IMG/VR virus record: IMGVR_UViG_3300036799_000105
Coordinates: 1-47,301 of that record
Direction: 5' to 3' (one strand)
Length of the DNA: 47,301 bases
From: a virus
Shown here piece after piece: positions 7,208 to 14,907 of this stretch. Numbering within the stretch: position 1 is the first letter of the stretch; each line of letters starts with the position of its first letter. The translations under genes were made by a program, and so were the position numbers. The notes beneath the pieces were generated by a model that saw only the letters and a list, made by a program, of their open reading frames with translations, did no database searches and had not been told where the DNA came from.

Positions 7208-8167
7208 ATGAACGCACTTGAGGTGCGAACCGTCGTACAGGCCCTCCTGTCGCCGCTGGAGAAAGCGATCGAGCGCGCGTCTGCGCCGCTGCTGGCCAGG
7301 ATCGAGGCGCTCGAGGCCCGTGCACTGATCGAAGGCCCGGCAGGACCGCCTGGGCGCGATGGTGAAGACGGCCGGGGCGTGGACACGGGTGAGGTGGTGC
7401 GTCTGGTGGAGGCGCAGGTCGAGCGAGCGATCGCCGCATTGCCGCCGGCGCTCCCAGGTGAGCCTGGGCCAGCGGGAGCTCCCGGCGTGGATGGACGTGA
7501 TGCGGATCCGGACCACGTCAAGCAGCTCGTTGCCGAGGCTGTGGCGGCGCTACCACCTGCGGCACCGGGGCAGATGGGCAAGGACGGGGCGCCAGGTCGC
7601 GACGGCGTCGACGCCGATCCTGAAGCCACCAGAGGCATGATCGAGAAGGCCGTTGCCGAGGCCGTGGCAGCACTGCCGCCGGCCGAGGCTGGCAAGGATG
7701 GCGCCCCCGGCCGCGATGGGCGTGACGGTGTGCCAGGGCCGGCGGGACGCGATGGTGCCGATGGCAAGGACGGCGCCGTCGGCAAAGACGGACGCGATGG
7801 CCTCAGCGCCGAGGACATGAGCGTCACAACGCCAGACGATGGACGGACGATCGTCGTCACCTTGGCGCGTAACGGCGAGGTGGTCAGCCAGAACGTCATC
7901 ACCACAGGTCTTCCGGCCGATCGTGGGGTTTGGAAGGACGGCGCGTATGCCAAGGGCGACGGTGTCTCGCTCGGCGGCGAATTCTGGATCGCCCGGCGCG
8001 ATACCAAGCTGCGCCCGGTCTATGGCCCGAATTCCGATTGGCGGCTCGCGGTGAAGAAAGGCCGCGACGGTCATGACGGCAAGGACGGCAAGCCGGGCGA
8101 GCCTGGGCCCGAAGGTAAGCCAGGACGGGATCTGACCCAGATCGGCCCCGATGGCCAGAAGTGGTGA
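7208..8167 (+). CDS. Collagen-like decoration or fibre protein
   Basis: 319 residues. An N-terminal amphipathic helix (residues ~1-40) precedes several Gly-X-Y blocks (for example GPAGPPGRDGEDG, GEPGPAGAPGVDGRDA, GKDGAPGRDGRDGVPGPAG), interrupted by short helices ending AALPP that recur three times. Near residues 235-280 is a compact module with GVWKDGAYAKGDGVSLGGEF and WIARRDT, a pattern like small carbohydrate-binding or fibre-tip domains, then more Gly-X-Y. Probably a trimeric collagen-like surface fibre. It overlaps the next gene by 17 bases, joining it to the sugar-transfer cassette. Collagen-like proteins of large viruses can be glycosylated; that this one is glycosylated is inference. 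Confidence 0.8.
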   Translation: MNALEVRTVVQALLSPLEKAIERASAPLLARIEALEARALIEGPAGPPGRDGEDGRGVDTGEVVRLVEAQVERAIAALPPALPGEPGPAGAPGVDGRDADPDHVKQLVAEAVAALPPAAPGQMGKDGAPGRDGVDADPEATRGMIEKAVAEAVAALPPAEAGKDGAPGRDGRDGVPGPAGRDGADGKDGAVGKDGRDGLSAEDMSVTTPDDGRTIVVTLARNGEVVSQNVITTGLPADRGVWKDGAYAKGDGVSLGGEFWIARRDTKLRPVYGPNSDWRLAVKKGRDGHDGKDGKPGEPGPEGKPGRDLTQIGPDGQKW

Positions 8168-8795
8168 ACCTGCTTGGTTCCTCGACTGGAGCAACGAGGC
8201 CTGCGCGATCGTCGCCTCCGGTCCCTCGGCCAAGCGGGTGAGCATCGGTGCACTGCGCGGCAAGCTGCGGGTGATCGCGATCAAGGAGTGTGTGGAGCTC
8301 TGCCCGTGGGCGGATGTGGTCTACGGCTGCGACGCGGCGTGGTGGCGGAACGCCCTCGGGCTGCCAAAGTTCACCGGACTGAAGGTCTCGGCCACGCCGC
8401 GGATAACGACCCGGTTTCCCGACATCGAGATCCTCAAGATACCGGACCCATCGTCGGACAGATTGGCGCTGACGACCCCTGGCTCTGTTGGTTCCGGCGG
8501 GAATAGCGGTTTCCAGGCGCTGAACCTCGCCGTGCAGTTCGGAGCGCGCCGCGTGCTGCTGATCGGCTTCGACATGACCGACCGGTATGGCGTGCACTGG
8601 TATGGCAGGGCGAACGGCAACGGACGCAGCAATCCTGCCGAGTGGAACTTCAAGCGCTGGCGGGCTGGCTTCGACACCGCCTCCGTCCAACTGAAGACGG
8701 CCGGCGTTCAGGTGCTCAACGCGTCGGATCTGTCGGCGCTGACGTGCTTTCCCAAGGTCACGCTCGAACAGGTGCTGCACGAATGGCAGATATGA
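8151..8795 (+). CDS. MptE/DUF115-like Rossmann-type protein
   Basis: 214 residues. It opens with a nucleotide-binding-like ACAIVASGPSAKRV segment, followed by ADVVYGCDAAWW, GSGGNSGFQALNLAVQFGA and RRVLLIGFDMT...HWYGRANG. I know this pattern from a phage-encoded family related to DUF115/MptE-like proteins, which is linked to sugar or nonulosonate transfer in flagellin and capsule loci. The catalytic chemistry of the phage members is not established. The ATG lies inside the end of the collagen-like gene (17-base overlap) and the stop overlaps the next start (ATGA). First enzyme-like gene of the surface-modification cassette. Confidence 0.72.
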   Translation: MARSGEPAWFLDWSNEACAIVASGPSAKRVSIGALRGKLRVIAIKECVELCPWADVVYGCDAAWWRNALGLPKFTGLKVSATPRITTRFPDIEILKIPDPSSDRLALTTPGSVGSGGNSGFQALNLAVQFGARRVLLIGFDMTDRYGVHWYGRANGNGRSNPAEWNFKRWRAGFDTASVQLKTAGVQVLNASDLSALTCFPKVTLEQVLHEWQI

Positions 8796-9520
8796 ACCGC
8801 AGCATCTACATCGGCTTCGATCCGCGTGAGGCCGCGGCCTATGCCGTGGCGCGCTGGTCGACGAAGCGGCGACTGACGCAGCCGCTTGCCATCCGCGGCG
8901 TGGTGCTGGCGAAGCTAGTCGCGAATGGACTCTACCGACGTCCGATCGAATTGCGCGAAGGCCCGACCGAAAAGCGCATCATGTGGGACGTGATCTCGAA
9001 TGCGCCGATGAGCACCGAGCACGCCAATGCGCGCTTCCTGATGCCGCATCTGGCGAAAACCGGTTGGGCGCTGTTCATGGACGGCGACGTTCTGGTGCGC
9101 GGCAATGTCGCCCGTCTGTTCGATGGCCTCGATCCGGCGATGGCTGTGTATTGCGTGAAGCACAAGCACATGCCACCGGCCGGGGTGAAGATGGACGGTC
9201 AGGCGCAGACGCAATACGTGCGCAAGAACTGGTCGTCCGTCATGGTGTGGAACTGCGATCACCCGGCCAACCGCGCGCTGACCCTCGACGCGGTCAACAC
9301 GATGGCCGGGCGGGATCTGCACCGGTTCGTCTGGCTCGAGGACGAAGAGATCGGCGAGCTCGATCCCAAGTGGAATTGGCTGGTGCGGCAGAGCCCGGTG
9401 CTCGAGCTTAACGCGCCGCAGATCGTCCATTACACCGAAGGCACGCCTGACATGCCGGGCTACGAGGATGATCCCTACACGGACGAATGGCGGCAGGAAC
9501 TTGCGTGCTGGGCGGATTAA
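8792..9520 (+). CDS. Glycosyltransferase-like protein (GT8-like)
   Basis: 242 residues starting MNRSIYIGFDPREAAAY, which is typical of GT-A-fold enzymes that read nucleotide sugars. A DxD-type motif is present: FMDGDVLVRG with Asp97 and Asp99, expected to bind metal and the sugar nucleotide. Later WSSVMVWNCDH, LDPKWNWLVRQ and IVHYTEGTPDMPGYEDDPYT resemble the acceptor and His-containing end of GT8-like enzymes. The start overlaps the previous stop by four bases (ATGA). The donor sugar cannot be told from sequence. Likely acts in the cytoplasm on a virion protein or host surface precursor. Confidence 0.78.
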   Translation: MNRSIYIGFDPREAAAYAVARWSTKRRLTQPLAIRGVVLAKLVANGLYRRPIELREGPTEKRIMWDVISNAPMSTEHANARFLMPHLAKTGWALFMDGDVLVRGNVARLFDGLDPAMAVYCVKHKHMPPAGVKMDGQAQTQYVRKNWSSVMVWNCDHPANRALTLDAVNTMAGRDLHRFVWLEDEEIGELDPKWNWLVRQSPVLELNAPQIVHYTEGTPDMPGYEDDPYTDEWRQELACWAD

Positions 9521-10306
9521 GTGGGGCTCGGTGACCAACTAATCGGAACTGGTCTCGCGCGTGGTGCTGCGGCGCGGAGCAAGAAGATCGCTTTCGGCGA
9601 TGGCAAGCAGATCCTGTGGGACGCCAACAGCCGGGTGATCTTCGCTGGCAACCCGAACATTGCCCCGCCGAAGTCGACGTTTGTGAACTCGCCTTTTAGC
9701 CTGGAGTGGGTGCCGTTCTACAAAGGCAGCCGTCTCTACAATCGCCAGGCGACGGGTCGCTGGGAGTGGAACTACGACTTCCGGTGCATACCGGGTGAGA
9801 TCTTCCTGACGAAGGAGGAGACGCACTACGCCAAGCTTGCTGGCGACGGGTTCGTGCTGATCGAGCCCAATCCGTCAAAGAAGTCGCCAGTCGCGAACAA
9901 GCAGTGGCCGTTCGAGAGGTTCGAGGCTATCGCGGCAAAGCTGAAGGCCGACGGCTACGACGTGCTGCAACTGCATTACCCCGGCGTGCGGCGGCTCAAG
10001 GCGGCGCGGCCGTTCGGGTGCCCCAGCTTTCGCATCGCTCTGGCGGTCATGGCGCGCGCGCAGCTCTACATCGGTGGCGAGGGCGGGCTGCATCACGGCG
10101 CGGCTGCGGTGGGCGTAGGAGGCGTCGTGCTGTTCGGAGGCTTCATTCCTCCCCAGGTCACCGGCTACGCCCTGCACACCAATCTGACGGGCGGCGCAGA
10201 GGCCTGTGGCTCGCTCAATCCCTGCACACACTGTCATGCCGCCATGCAGGCGATCGGCGTGGACGAGGTGCTCGAGCATGCCAGGGCGCGGCTATGCCGA
10301 GCGTGA
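9521..10306 (+). CDS. Glycosyltransferase-like protein (GT9/GT-B-like)
   Basis: 261 residues with a GTG start directly abutting the previous TAA. It begins with a GLGDQLIGTGLARG loop, as in heptosyltransferase-like GT-B enzymes (GT9). A C-terminal half with FVLIEPNPSKKSP, RAQLYIGGEGGLHHGAAAVG and VVLFGGFIPPQVTGY matches the GT9 donor-binding region. A CNPCTHCH-like cluster (NPCTHCHAAM) near the end may bind metal. Probable transfer of a heptose or other sugar; substrate unknown. It overlaps the next gene by 13 bases. Confidence 0.78.
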   Translation: MGLGDQLIGTGLARGAAARSKKIAFGDGKQILWDANSRVIFAGNPNIAPPKSTFVNSPFSLEWVPFYKGSRLYNRQATGRWEWNYDFRCIPGEIFLTKEETHYAKLAGDGFVLIEPNPSKKSPVANKQWPFERFEAIAAKLKADGYDVLQLHYPGVRRLKAARPFGCPSFRIALAVMARAQLYIGGEGGLHHGAAAVGVGGVVLFGGFIPPQVTGYALHTNLTGGAEACGSLNPCTHCHAAMQAIGVDEVLEHARARLCRA

Positions 10307-10863
10307 CGACTGAGACCACGCTGCAGCGCCGCGTTGCCGGGTACCACGACATCCGGCTCGACGGCATGCTGGATCTCGTGATTCGAGCCCATGGTGCCTC
10401 GGTGATGGATGTCGGGTGCAACCGAGGCCTCGTTGGGTTCGAGATGGCGAACAACGGCGCCCGACTGGTGCACGGCTGCGATAACTACGCCGAGGGCATC
10501 GCAACCGCCCGGCAACTGTTCGCCGATCTGCGCAACTGCGAGACCCGGTTCGAGGTCGTGGATTTGACCGAGGGAGGCCCGGCGCTGAAGGTGTTCGGCG
10601 ACGTGCGCTATGACATCGTGCTGATGCTCGCCGTCTATCACAAGCTGAAGCGGATCATGGATCCGAAGAACCTCGATTGGCTCATGGGTGTTCTTGGTGA
10701 TCGCACCAACAAGTGGTTCGGCTGGCGCGCGACGTCCGACAAGCCGGCGGAGAATGACGCTGAGATGAAAACGCTGGACCGGCAGTTGGCACCGCTGAAG
10801 CGCATCCATACGAGCTACATCTCAAAGACGCTCGGCGTTGCAGCGATCTGGGAGCGGCCGTGA
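10294..10863 (+). CDS. SAM-dependent methyltransferase
   Basis: 189 residues. Motif I is VMDVGCNRGLVGFEMA (Asp39-Gly41), an acidic motif II follows in VHGCDNYAEG, and DIVLMLAVYHKL forms the motif IV region of class I methyltransferases. The substrate is not evident; a cassette neighbour suggests O- or N-methylation of a glycan or virion protein. It starts 13 bases inside the preceding gene and ends in a GTGA overlap with the next, a second methyltransferase. The pair may act on one substrate or be specialised. Confidence 0.82.
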   Translation: MPSVTTETTLQRRVAGYHDIRLDGMLDLVIRAHGASVMDVGCNRGLVGFEMANNGARLVHGCDNYAEGIATARQLFADLRNCETRFEVVDLTEGGPALKVFGDVRYDIVLMLAVYHKLKRIMDPKNLDWLMGVLGDRTNKWFGWRATSDKPAENDAEMKTLDRQLAPLKRIHTSYISKTLGVAAIWERP

Positions 10864-11420
10864 AGGCATTGCAGCATCCGGCGGAACTCCAGCGCTTCGT
10901 CGGGCTTGTGGCCCGCGAGGGCGTGCGCAGCTACCTCGAGATCGGCTGCAAGTTTGGCGGGACGTTCTCCGCGGTGACGCGGGCAATGCCGCCTGGATCA
11001 AGGGCCGTCTCGGTCGACCTGCCGGCCGGGAACAAGCACTGGGCGCAAAGTCGCATTGCGCTCACGGCCTGCGTCGCGGAACTGAAGAGGCTCGGTTACG
11101 ACACGCACCTGATCTGGGGCGACAGCACGGACGACACGGTGGTCAGCCAGGTTTCGGCGCTCGGACCGTTCGATCTGATCCTGATCGACGGCGGTCACAC
11201 GCTGCCGTTCGTGCGTGCCGACTGGATGCATTACGGCCCCATGGGCCGCATCGTGGCGTTCCATGACATCGCGTGGTCGCGGTCGCCAGATTGGACCGGC
11301 TACCAGATCGACGTCCCGCTGTTCTGGACCAACATCAGGGAGAGCTACCGTCACGAGGAGATCAAGCTAGATCCCACCGGTCAGGACAACGGGTTGGGGA
11401 TCCTCTGGGTGCGGGACTGA
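10860..11420 (+). CDS. Class I SAM methyltransferase (Methyltransf_24-like)
   Basis: 186 residues from a GTG overlapping the upstream stop. Motif I is YLEIGCKFGGTFSA (Tyr25 on). VSVDLPAG is the ribose-binding acidic strand. DLILIDGGHTLPFVRADW (Asp110, His113) is the hallmark of the Methyltransf_24 group often found beside glycosyltransferases. The C-terminal half retains MGRIVAFHDIAW. Such enzymes methylate sugars in LPS and rhamnan loci, so glycan methylation is a reasonable guess. Ends two bases before the next gene. Confidence 0.82.
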   Translation: MKALQHPAELQRFVGLVAREGVRSYLEIGCKFGGTFSAVTRAMPPGSRAVSVDLPAGNKHWAQSRIALTACVAELKRLGYDTHLIWGDSTDDTVVSQVSALGPFDLILIDGGHTLPFVRADWMHYGPMGRIVAFHDIAWSRSPDWTGYQIDVPLFWTNIRESYRHEEIKLDPTGQDNGLGILWVRD

Positions 11421-11422
11421 GC

Positions 11423-12079
11423 ATGCTCCACGTCTGCTGCTGGCACTGGGGCCACAAGTATGGCGCCGAATATGTCGACCGACTGCGGGCGGGCGTGAGG
11501 CGTCATCTCAAGCAACCCTACCGCTGGTCGGTCTTTCATCCAGAGCGGGGGGACGAGCGTCTCGTTTTCGCATCAGGCTGCTTCCCTCGACTCAGGATGT
11601 TTGATCTGGACTGGCAGGCGCGCCAGGGTATTGGATCGGGTGAGCGCTTGGTCTGCCTCGACCTCGACAGTGTCGTGACCGGCCCCCTCGATCCGCTGTT
11701 CAACCGACCCGAGCCGTTCCTCATCCTGCAAGGGGCTAATGCCTCGAACCCGTGTCCCTTCAACGGATCGGTGATGATGCTTCGCGGCGGTTATCGCTCG
11801 GATGTCTGGTCCGATTTCTCGCTCGAGGCCGCAGCCGCCATCCCGTATTATCAGTTCCCCGACGATCAGGGCTGGCTCGCCCACAAGATACCGGATGCGG
11901 CGGGCTGGAATGTCGGTGCAGAGAGCGGCGTTTACGCGTTCCAGAAGCCCGGGTGGCCGAGTAGAGGCACGGCGCTCCCGGCTGATGCGAGGCTGGTGGT
12001 GTTTCCTGGTTATCGGGATCCGAGCCTGTTCACCAAGCTGCCATGGGTGCAGCAGCATTGGGCCGCGGAGTGTCCATAG
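11423..12079 (+). CDS. Second GT-A-like glycosyltransferase
   Basis: 218 residues. It begins MLHVCCWHWGHKYGAEYV with GVRRHL, then carries LVCLDLDSVVTGPLDPLF, in which Asp80 and Asp82 are the DxD-type metal site. CPFNGSVMMLRGG and FPDDQGWLAHKIP follow as in GT8-like or glycogenin-like enzymes. Not closely similar to the 8792 gene outside these blocks, so likely a different acceptor or sugar. The ATG lies two bases after the preceding stop. Confidence 0.78.
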   Translation: MLHVCCWHWGHKYGAEYVDRLRAGVRRHLKQPYRWSVFHPERGDERLVFASGCFPRLRMFDLDWQARQGIGSGERLVCLDLDSVVTGPLDPLFNRPEPFLILQGANASNPCPFNGSVMMLRGGYRSDVWSDFSLEAAAAIPYYQFPDDQGWLAHKIPDAAGWNVGAESGVYAFQKPGWPSRGTALPADARLVVFPGYRDPSLFTKLPWVQQHWAAECP

Positions 12080-12870
12080 ATCCTCGGACTGTGATTCTCT
12101 ACAGCCCCCCGGGTCTTCGTGCATTCAAGCAGGATTTGTTTGACCGCATCGGAGCCAGCATCAAAAAGCTGGGCGGCCGCTATACCCGCCAAGACCTCGA
12201 GCCGTTGAAGAGCCTGTCGGATGACAGCGTCCCGATTGTCGGCTGCATGCCGGAATGCACTGAACTGATCGCTGGCTGGCGGAGCAGTGGTCGCCCTTGG
12301 GTGTACTTCGATAGGGGCTACGCGAGAAGAGTGTTTGCAACCTGGCTGCCGCGTGGTGAACAGGGTGGGTTCTACAGATGGCACAGGGATAGCTACCAAC
12401 TGACAGCCATCCGCGACGTCCCAGGCGACCGCTGGGAGGCTTTAAAGATCGAGGTCCGGCCTTGGCAGCGGAGTGGCCGGCACATCGTCATAGCTGCTCC
12501 GACGCGCACCTACGCGCGGTTCCACAGATGCGAGGGGTGGATCGCCGATACGATCGACGCGCTCGCCAGGGTGACGGACCGCCAGCTCGTGATCCGCGAC
12601 AAGGAGACAAAGCGGCCGCTGCAGGCTGACCTAGATGGCGCGCATGCACTCGTGACGCACGCCTCGATCGCCGCGGTCGAGGCTGTCATCCTTGGATGCC
12701 CGGTGTTCGTGCATCCTGACAGCGCGGCCGCTCTTGTTGGACGGACTGACCTGAAGATGATCGAGCGCCCACTGATGCCGGATCGCACGAAGTGGTTACA
12801 CTCGCTAGCCTATAACCAGTTCAACGAGAAAGAGCTGGTTGATGGCACCCTGTGGAGGCTGGTGGCCTGA
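12070..12870 (+). CDS. Glycosyltransferase-like protein (polysaccharide-type)
   Basis: 266 residues if the GTG at 12070 is used (10-base overlap with the previous gene); an ATG at 12043 would add nine residues and a longer overlap. The central region HIVIAAPTRTYARFH and the C-terminal THASIAAVEAVILGCPVFV resemble the donor-binding half of GT-B enzymes, in which S-x2-A-x-E-A and G-x-P-V recur. Weakly recognisable; function inferred from fold-like pattern and neighbours. Last sugar-transfer gene before the head-tail connector, whose start is one base inside this stop (TGATG). Confidence 0.62.
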   Translation: MSIDPRTVILYSPPGLRAFKQDLFDRIGASIKKLGGRYTRQDLEPLKSLSDDSVPIVGCMPECTELIAGWRSSGRPWVYFDRGYARRVFATWLPRGEQGGFYRWHRDSYQLTAIRDVPGDRWEALKIEVRPWQRSGRHIVIAAPTRTYARFHRCEGWIADTIDALARVTDRQLVIRDKETKRPLQADLDGAHALVTHASIAAVEAVILGCPVFVHPDSAAALVGRTDLKMIERPLMPDRTKWLHSLAYNQFNEKELVDGTLWRLVA

Positions 12871-13568
12871 TGGACAGCATCCTGACAGTCGTCGATCGGG
12901 CCAGCAGCTACGACCTGGTCGACCTCGAGACCGTGAAGGACGAACTGCACATCACCGGTACCGCGAGCGACGCCAAGCTGCAGCGCTGGATCAGCGCGAC
13001 GTCGGTGCGCTTCGCTAATATCTGCGGTGTCGTGTTTCCAGAGGAAAATGTCTCCGAAGTGTTTCGCCTGCTTGGTTCGCATCACGGCTACTACTCCACC
13101 TTCCACAGCTTCCACGGTTATCACGGCTACGGCCACGGTATTGGCGGAGGACCATACGGCTTGCCTATCAAGCTTCGCCGCCGTCCCGTGACGTTCATCA
13201 GCGGTGTCCTGGATGGCACCAGCACTCTGACGATCGATGACTACGAGACAAACCTTGCGGGTGGCCTGATCTATCGGCTCATCGGCGATTGCCGCGGCAG
13301 TTGGTGCGGGACGGGCGTCACCGTCCAGTACACCGCCGGCTACTATCCGATCCCTCCCGACGTGACTGACGCTGTGATGACGATCCTGCGGCACAAGTGG
13401 GCGGCATCCTCGCGCGATCCGCTGCTGCGTCGCTTCCAGATCGAAAACGTCGGCTCCGAGGACTACTGGGTGCCGCTGTCGCAGCAGAGCCTCTATGAAG
13501 CACTGCCACCCGATCTGCAGCCGGTTGCAGATACCATCGCCTACTACCGGGATCATGTGATCGCTTGA
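12870..13568 (+). CDS. Head-tail connector (gp6-like)
   Basis: 232 residues. The N-terminal part (VDLETVKDELHITGTASDAKLQRWISAT) and the middle PPDVTDAVMTILRHKWAASSRDP match the gp6/gp15-like connector family (PF05135), which forms the ring below the portal. Between them, residues ~70-95 form an unusual His/Tyr/Gly-rich insert (HHGYYSTFHSFHGYHGYGHG). The ATG at 12870 overlaps the previous stop and has GGAGG 13 bases upstream. A core head-completion gene, lying between the glycosyltransferase genes and the radical SAM gene. Confidence 0.82.
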   Translation: MDSILTVVDRASSYDLVDLETVKDELHITGTASDAKLQRWISATSVRFANICGVVFPEENVSEVFRLLGSHHGYYSTFHSFHGYHGYGHGIGGGPYGLPIKLRRRPVTFISGVLDGTSTLTIDDYETNLAGGLIYRLIGDCRGSWCGTGVTVQYTAGYYPIPPDVTDAVMTILRHKWAASSRDPLLRRFQIENVGSEDYWVPLSQQSLYEALPPDLQPVADTIAYYRDHVIA

Positions 13569-14455
13569 ACAGCACTGGCAAATGGTCGAACGGCCTCGCC
13601 GAATGGACTGAGGGGGATACTGCGTTCCTCTCGATAGCCTTCACCTGGAGGCTGGATGACGCCTACATGCGTGCGATCTGGTACCGCGCGCAGGGCTACA
13701 AGGTGCTGGCTGGCGGGCCCGGTGTGTTCACCCGCAAGCACTACCTCGCGGAGGTCGCTGAACTCGGCGGCGACGTTCCCGAAGCCATCGTGCATCACAA
13801 CCCGATGGCGACCATGGCGAGCCGAGGATGTCCTGTCGGATGCTGGTTCTGCATCGTGCCGAAAATGGAGGGGAAGCACTTCACTCTGCTGCCTGACTTT
13901 CCGGTGCGGCCGGTGCTCTGCGACAACAACCTGTCGGCGCTACCGCCCGAATTCCAAGACCACATCGTCAGCCGATATAAGGTGACCGGCGTGCCACTGC
14001 TGGATGCGCAAAGCGGGTTTGAGCCGGCGACGTTCACTGAGGATGTGTTCATGCGCTGGAGCGAGATCTATCGCGGGCCATGGCGCTTTGCATTCGACGA
14101 AGCCAGGGATCGTCCTGACGTAAAGCGAGTGATGGCGATGCTACGTCACGTCAGTCCACGCCGGAAGCAAGTCTACACATTGATCGGCAATGAGCCGTTC
14201 GATGCCTGCATGGAACGCATCGCGGAGGTAATCGCCTGGGGCGGCGAGCCTTATGCGCAGCCGTTCATCAAGCTGAATGCGTTGGAGAAGCGTCCGCATG
14301 TGCGGTTCGACTGGAGCGAGCGCAAGCTGAAACAGGTTCAACGCTGGGTAAACGGGCGGTTCTGGCGATACACGCCCTTCGCTGGTTACGACGCATCGGC
14401 CAAAACCGCGAACCAGTCTGACGTGCGCCAAGTCAGCATGATCGAGATTGCTTGA
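13565..14455 (+). CDS. Radical SAM enzyme
   Basis: 296 residues. The cluster motif is C-x3-C-x2-C at Cys89, Cys93 and Cys96 (ASRGCPVGCWFCIVPKMEG). Before it lies a region that could bind cobalamin or merely resemble such a domain (YRAQGYKVLAGGPGVFTRKH). After it, RPVLCDNNLSALPPEF and DAQSGFEPATF look like the TIM-barrel strands. Reaction unknown. A TTG at 13565 overlapping the connector stop (TTGA) gives the full N-terminus; internal ATGs would cut it off. A radical SAM gene amid neck genes is unusual and suggests modification of a virion protein, glycan or host target. Confidence 0.85.
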   Translation: MNSTGKWSNGLAEWTEGDTAFLSIAFTWRLDDAYMRAIWYRAQGYKVLAGGPGVFTRKHYLAEVAELGGDVPEAIVHHNPMATMASRGCPVGCWFCIVPKMEGKHFTLLPDFPVRPVLCDNNLSALPPEFQDHIVSRYKVTGVPLLDAQSGFEPATFTEDVFMRWSEIYRGPWRFAFDEARDRPDVKRVMAMLRHVSPRRKQVYTLIGNEPFDACMERIAEVIAWGGEPYAQPFIKLNALEKRPHVRFDWSERKLKQVQRWVNGRFWRYTPFAGYDASAKTANQSDVRQVSMIEIA

Positions 14456-14461
14456 TGCACG

Positions 14462-14719
14462 ATGTCACGTCCTCCGTTCTCAATGCTTCGCGCGGCCTTC
14501 TGGTTGCTCGCCTTCGTGGTCGCAACCGAGTTGTTTACCACTCTGGTAGCGATCAGCGGATGCTTCTGGTTGATCGTCGTGACCCGCGCTGCGCAGTTCG
14601 GCGCCTGCGAGAATGTCGGTCAACAGGTGCGCGAGGTATGGGCCGAAGCGCTCGCCGCAGTTCTTGCTCTACTGCTCGCCAGCAAGAACGGCGGTTCGCC
14701 ACCGTCGCCGCCTGAATGA
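14462..14719 (+). CDS. Small membrane protein (holin candidate)
   Basis: 85 residues with a long N-terminal hydrophobic stretch (residues ~8-40, FWLLAFVVATELFTTLVAIS then GCFWLIVV) and a second one near 62-73 (ALAAVLALLLASK), then a short Pro-rich tail. Two helices and a short tail fit a class II holin, but many phage membrane proteins look alike and there is no endolysin beside it. It overlaps the next small ORF by ATGA. Function unassigned. Confidence 0.6.
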   Translation: MSRPPFSMLRAAFWLLAFVVATELFTTLVAISGCFWLIVVTRAAQFGACENVGQQVREVWAEALAAVLALLLASKNGGSPPSPPE

Positions 14720-14907
14720 GTTCGAGCTTCTGGCTCGGCCTCATTGCTCTGGCTGCGATGACTATCATCACGACGGGCGTAGCTACACCACACCGTGCCG
14801 ACAAACACTTCAACCAAGGAGTTGCGTACCATGGCAGTAACACCAGCATTCATCGTCACGGGCGGTGGCCCGAATCAAGAATTGCCCGGCGTTCCTGGAT
14901 ACCCTGA
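14716..14907 (+). CDS. Possible small signal-anchored protein
   Basis: 63 residues with an N-terminal hydrophobic helix (FWLGLIALAAMTIITTGVA) and a basic soluble tail. The ATG overlaps the preceding stop (ATGA), which suggests coupling, but the 3' part overlaps the following repeat-protein gene by 77 bases and the tail sequence is not convincing. A paired membrane protein for the preceding candidate holin is one reading. Low support. Confidence 0.35.
   Translation: MSSSFWLGLIALAAMTIITTGVATPHRADKHFNQGVAYHGSNTSIHRHGRWPESRIARRSWIP

Noticed and set aside
5691-7439. Long open frame on the minus strand antisense to the portal and collagen-like genes
   Set aside because: Arg/Val/Gln-rich shadow of GC-rich coding DNA; no domain, no ribosome site, and portal homology on the plus strand is certain.
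7208-8167. Repeat pattern of the Gly-X-Y gene as a possible CRISPR-like or satellite array
   Set aside because: Repeats are three-codon periodic and imperfect, as expected for collagen-like coding sequence; no spacers. I saw no CRISPR array in the window.
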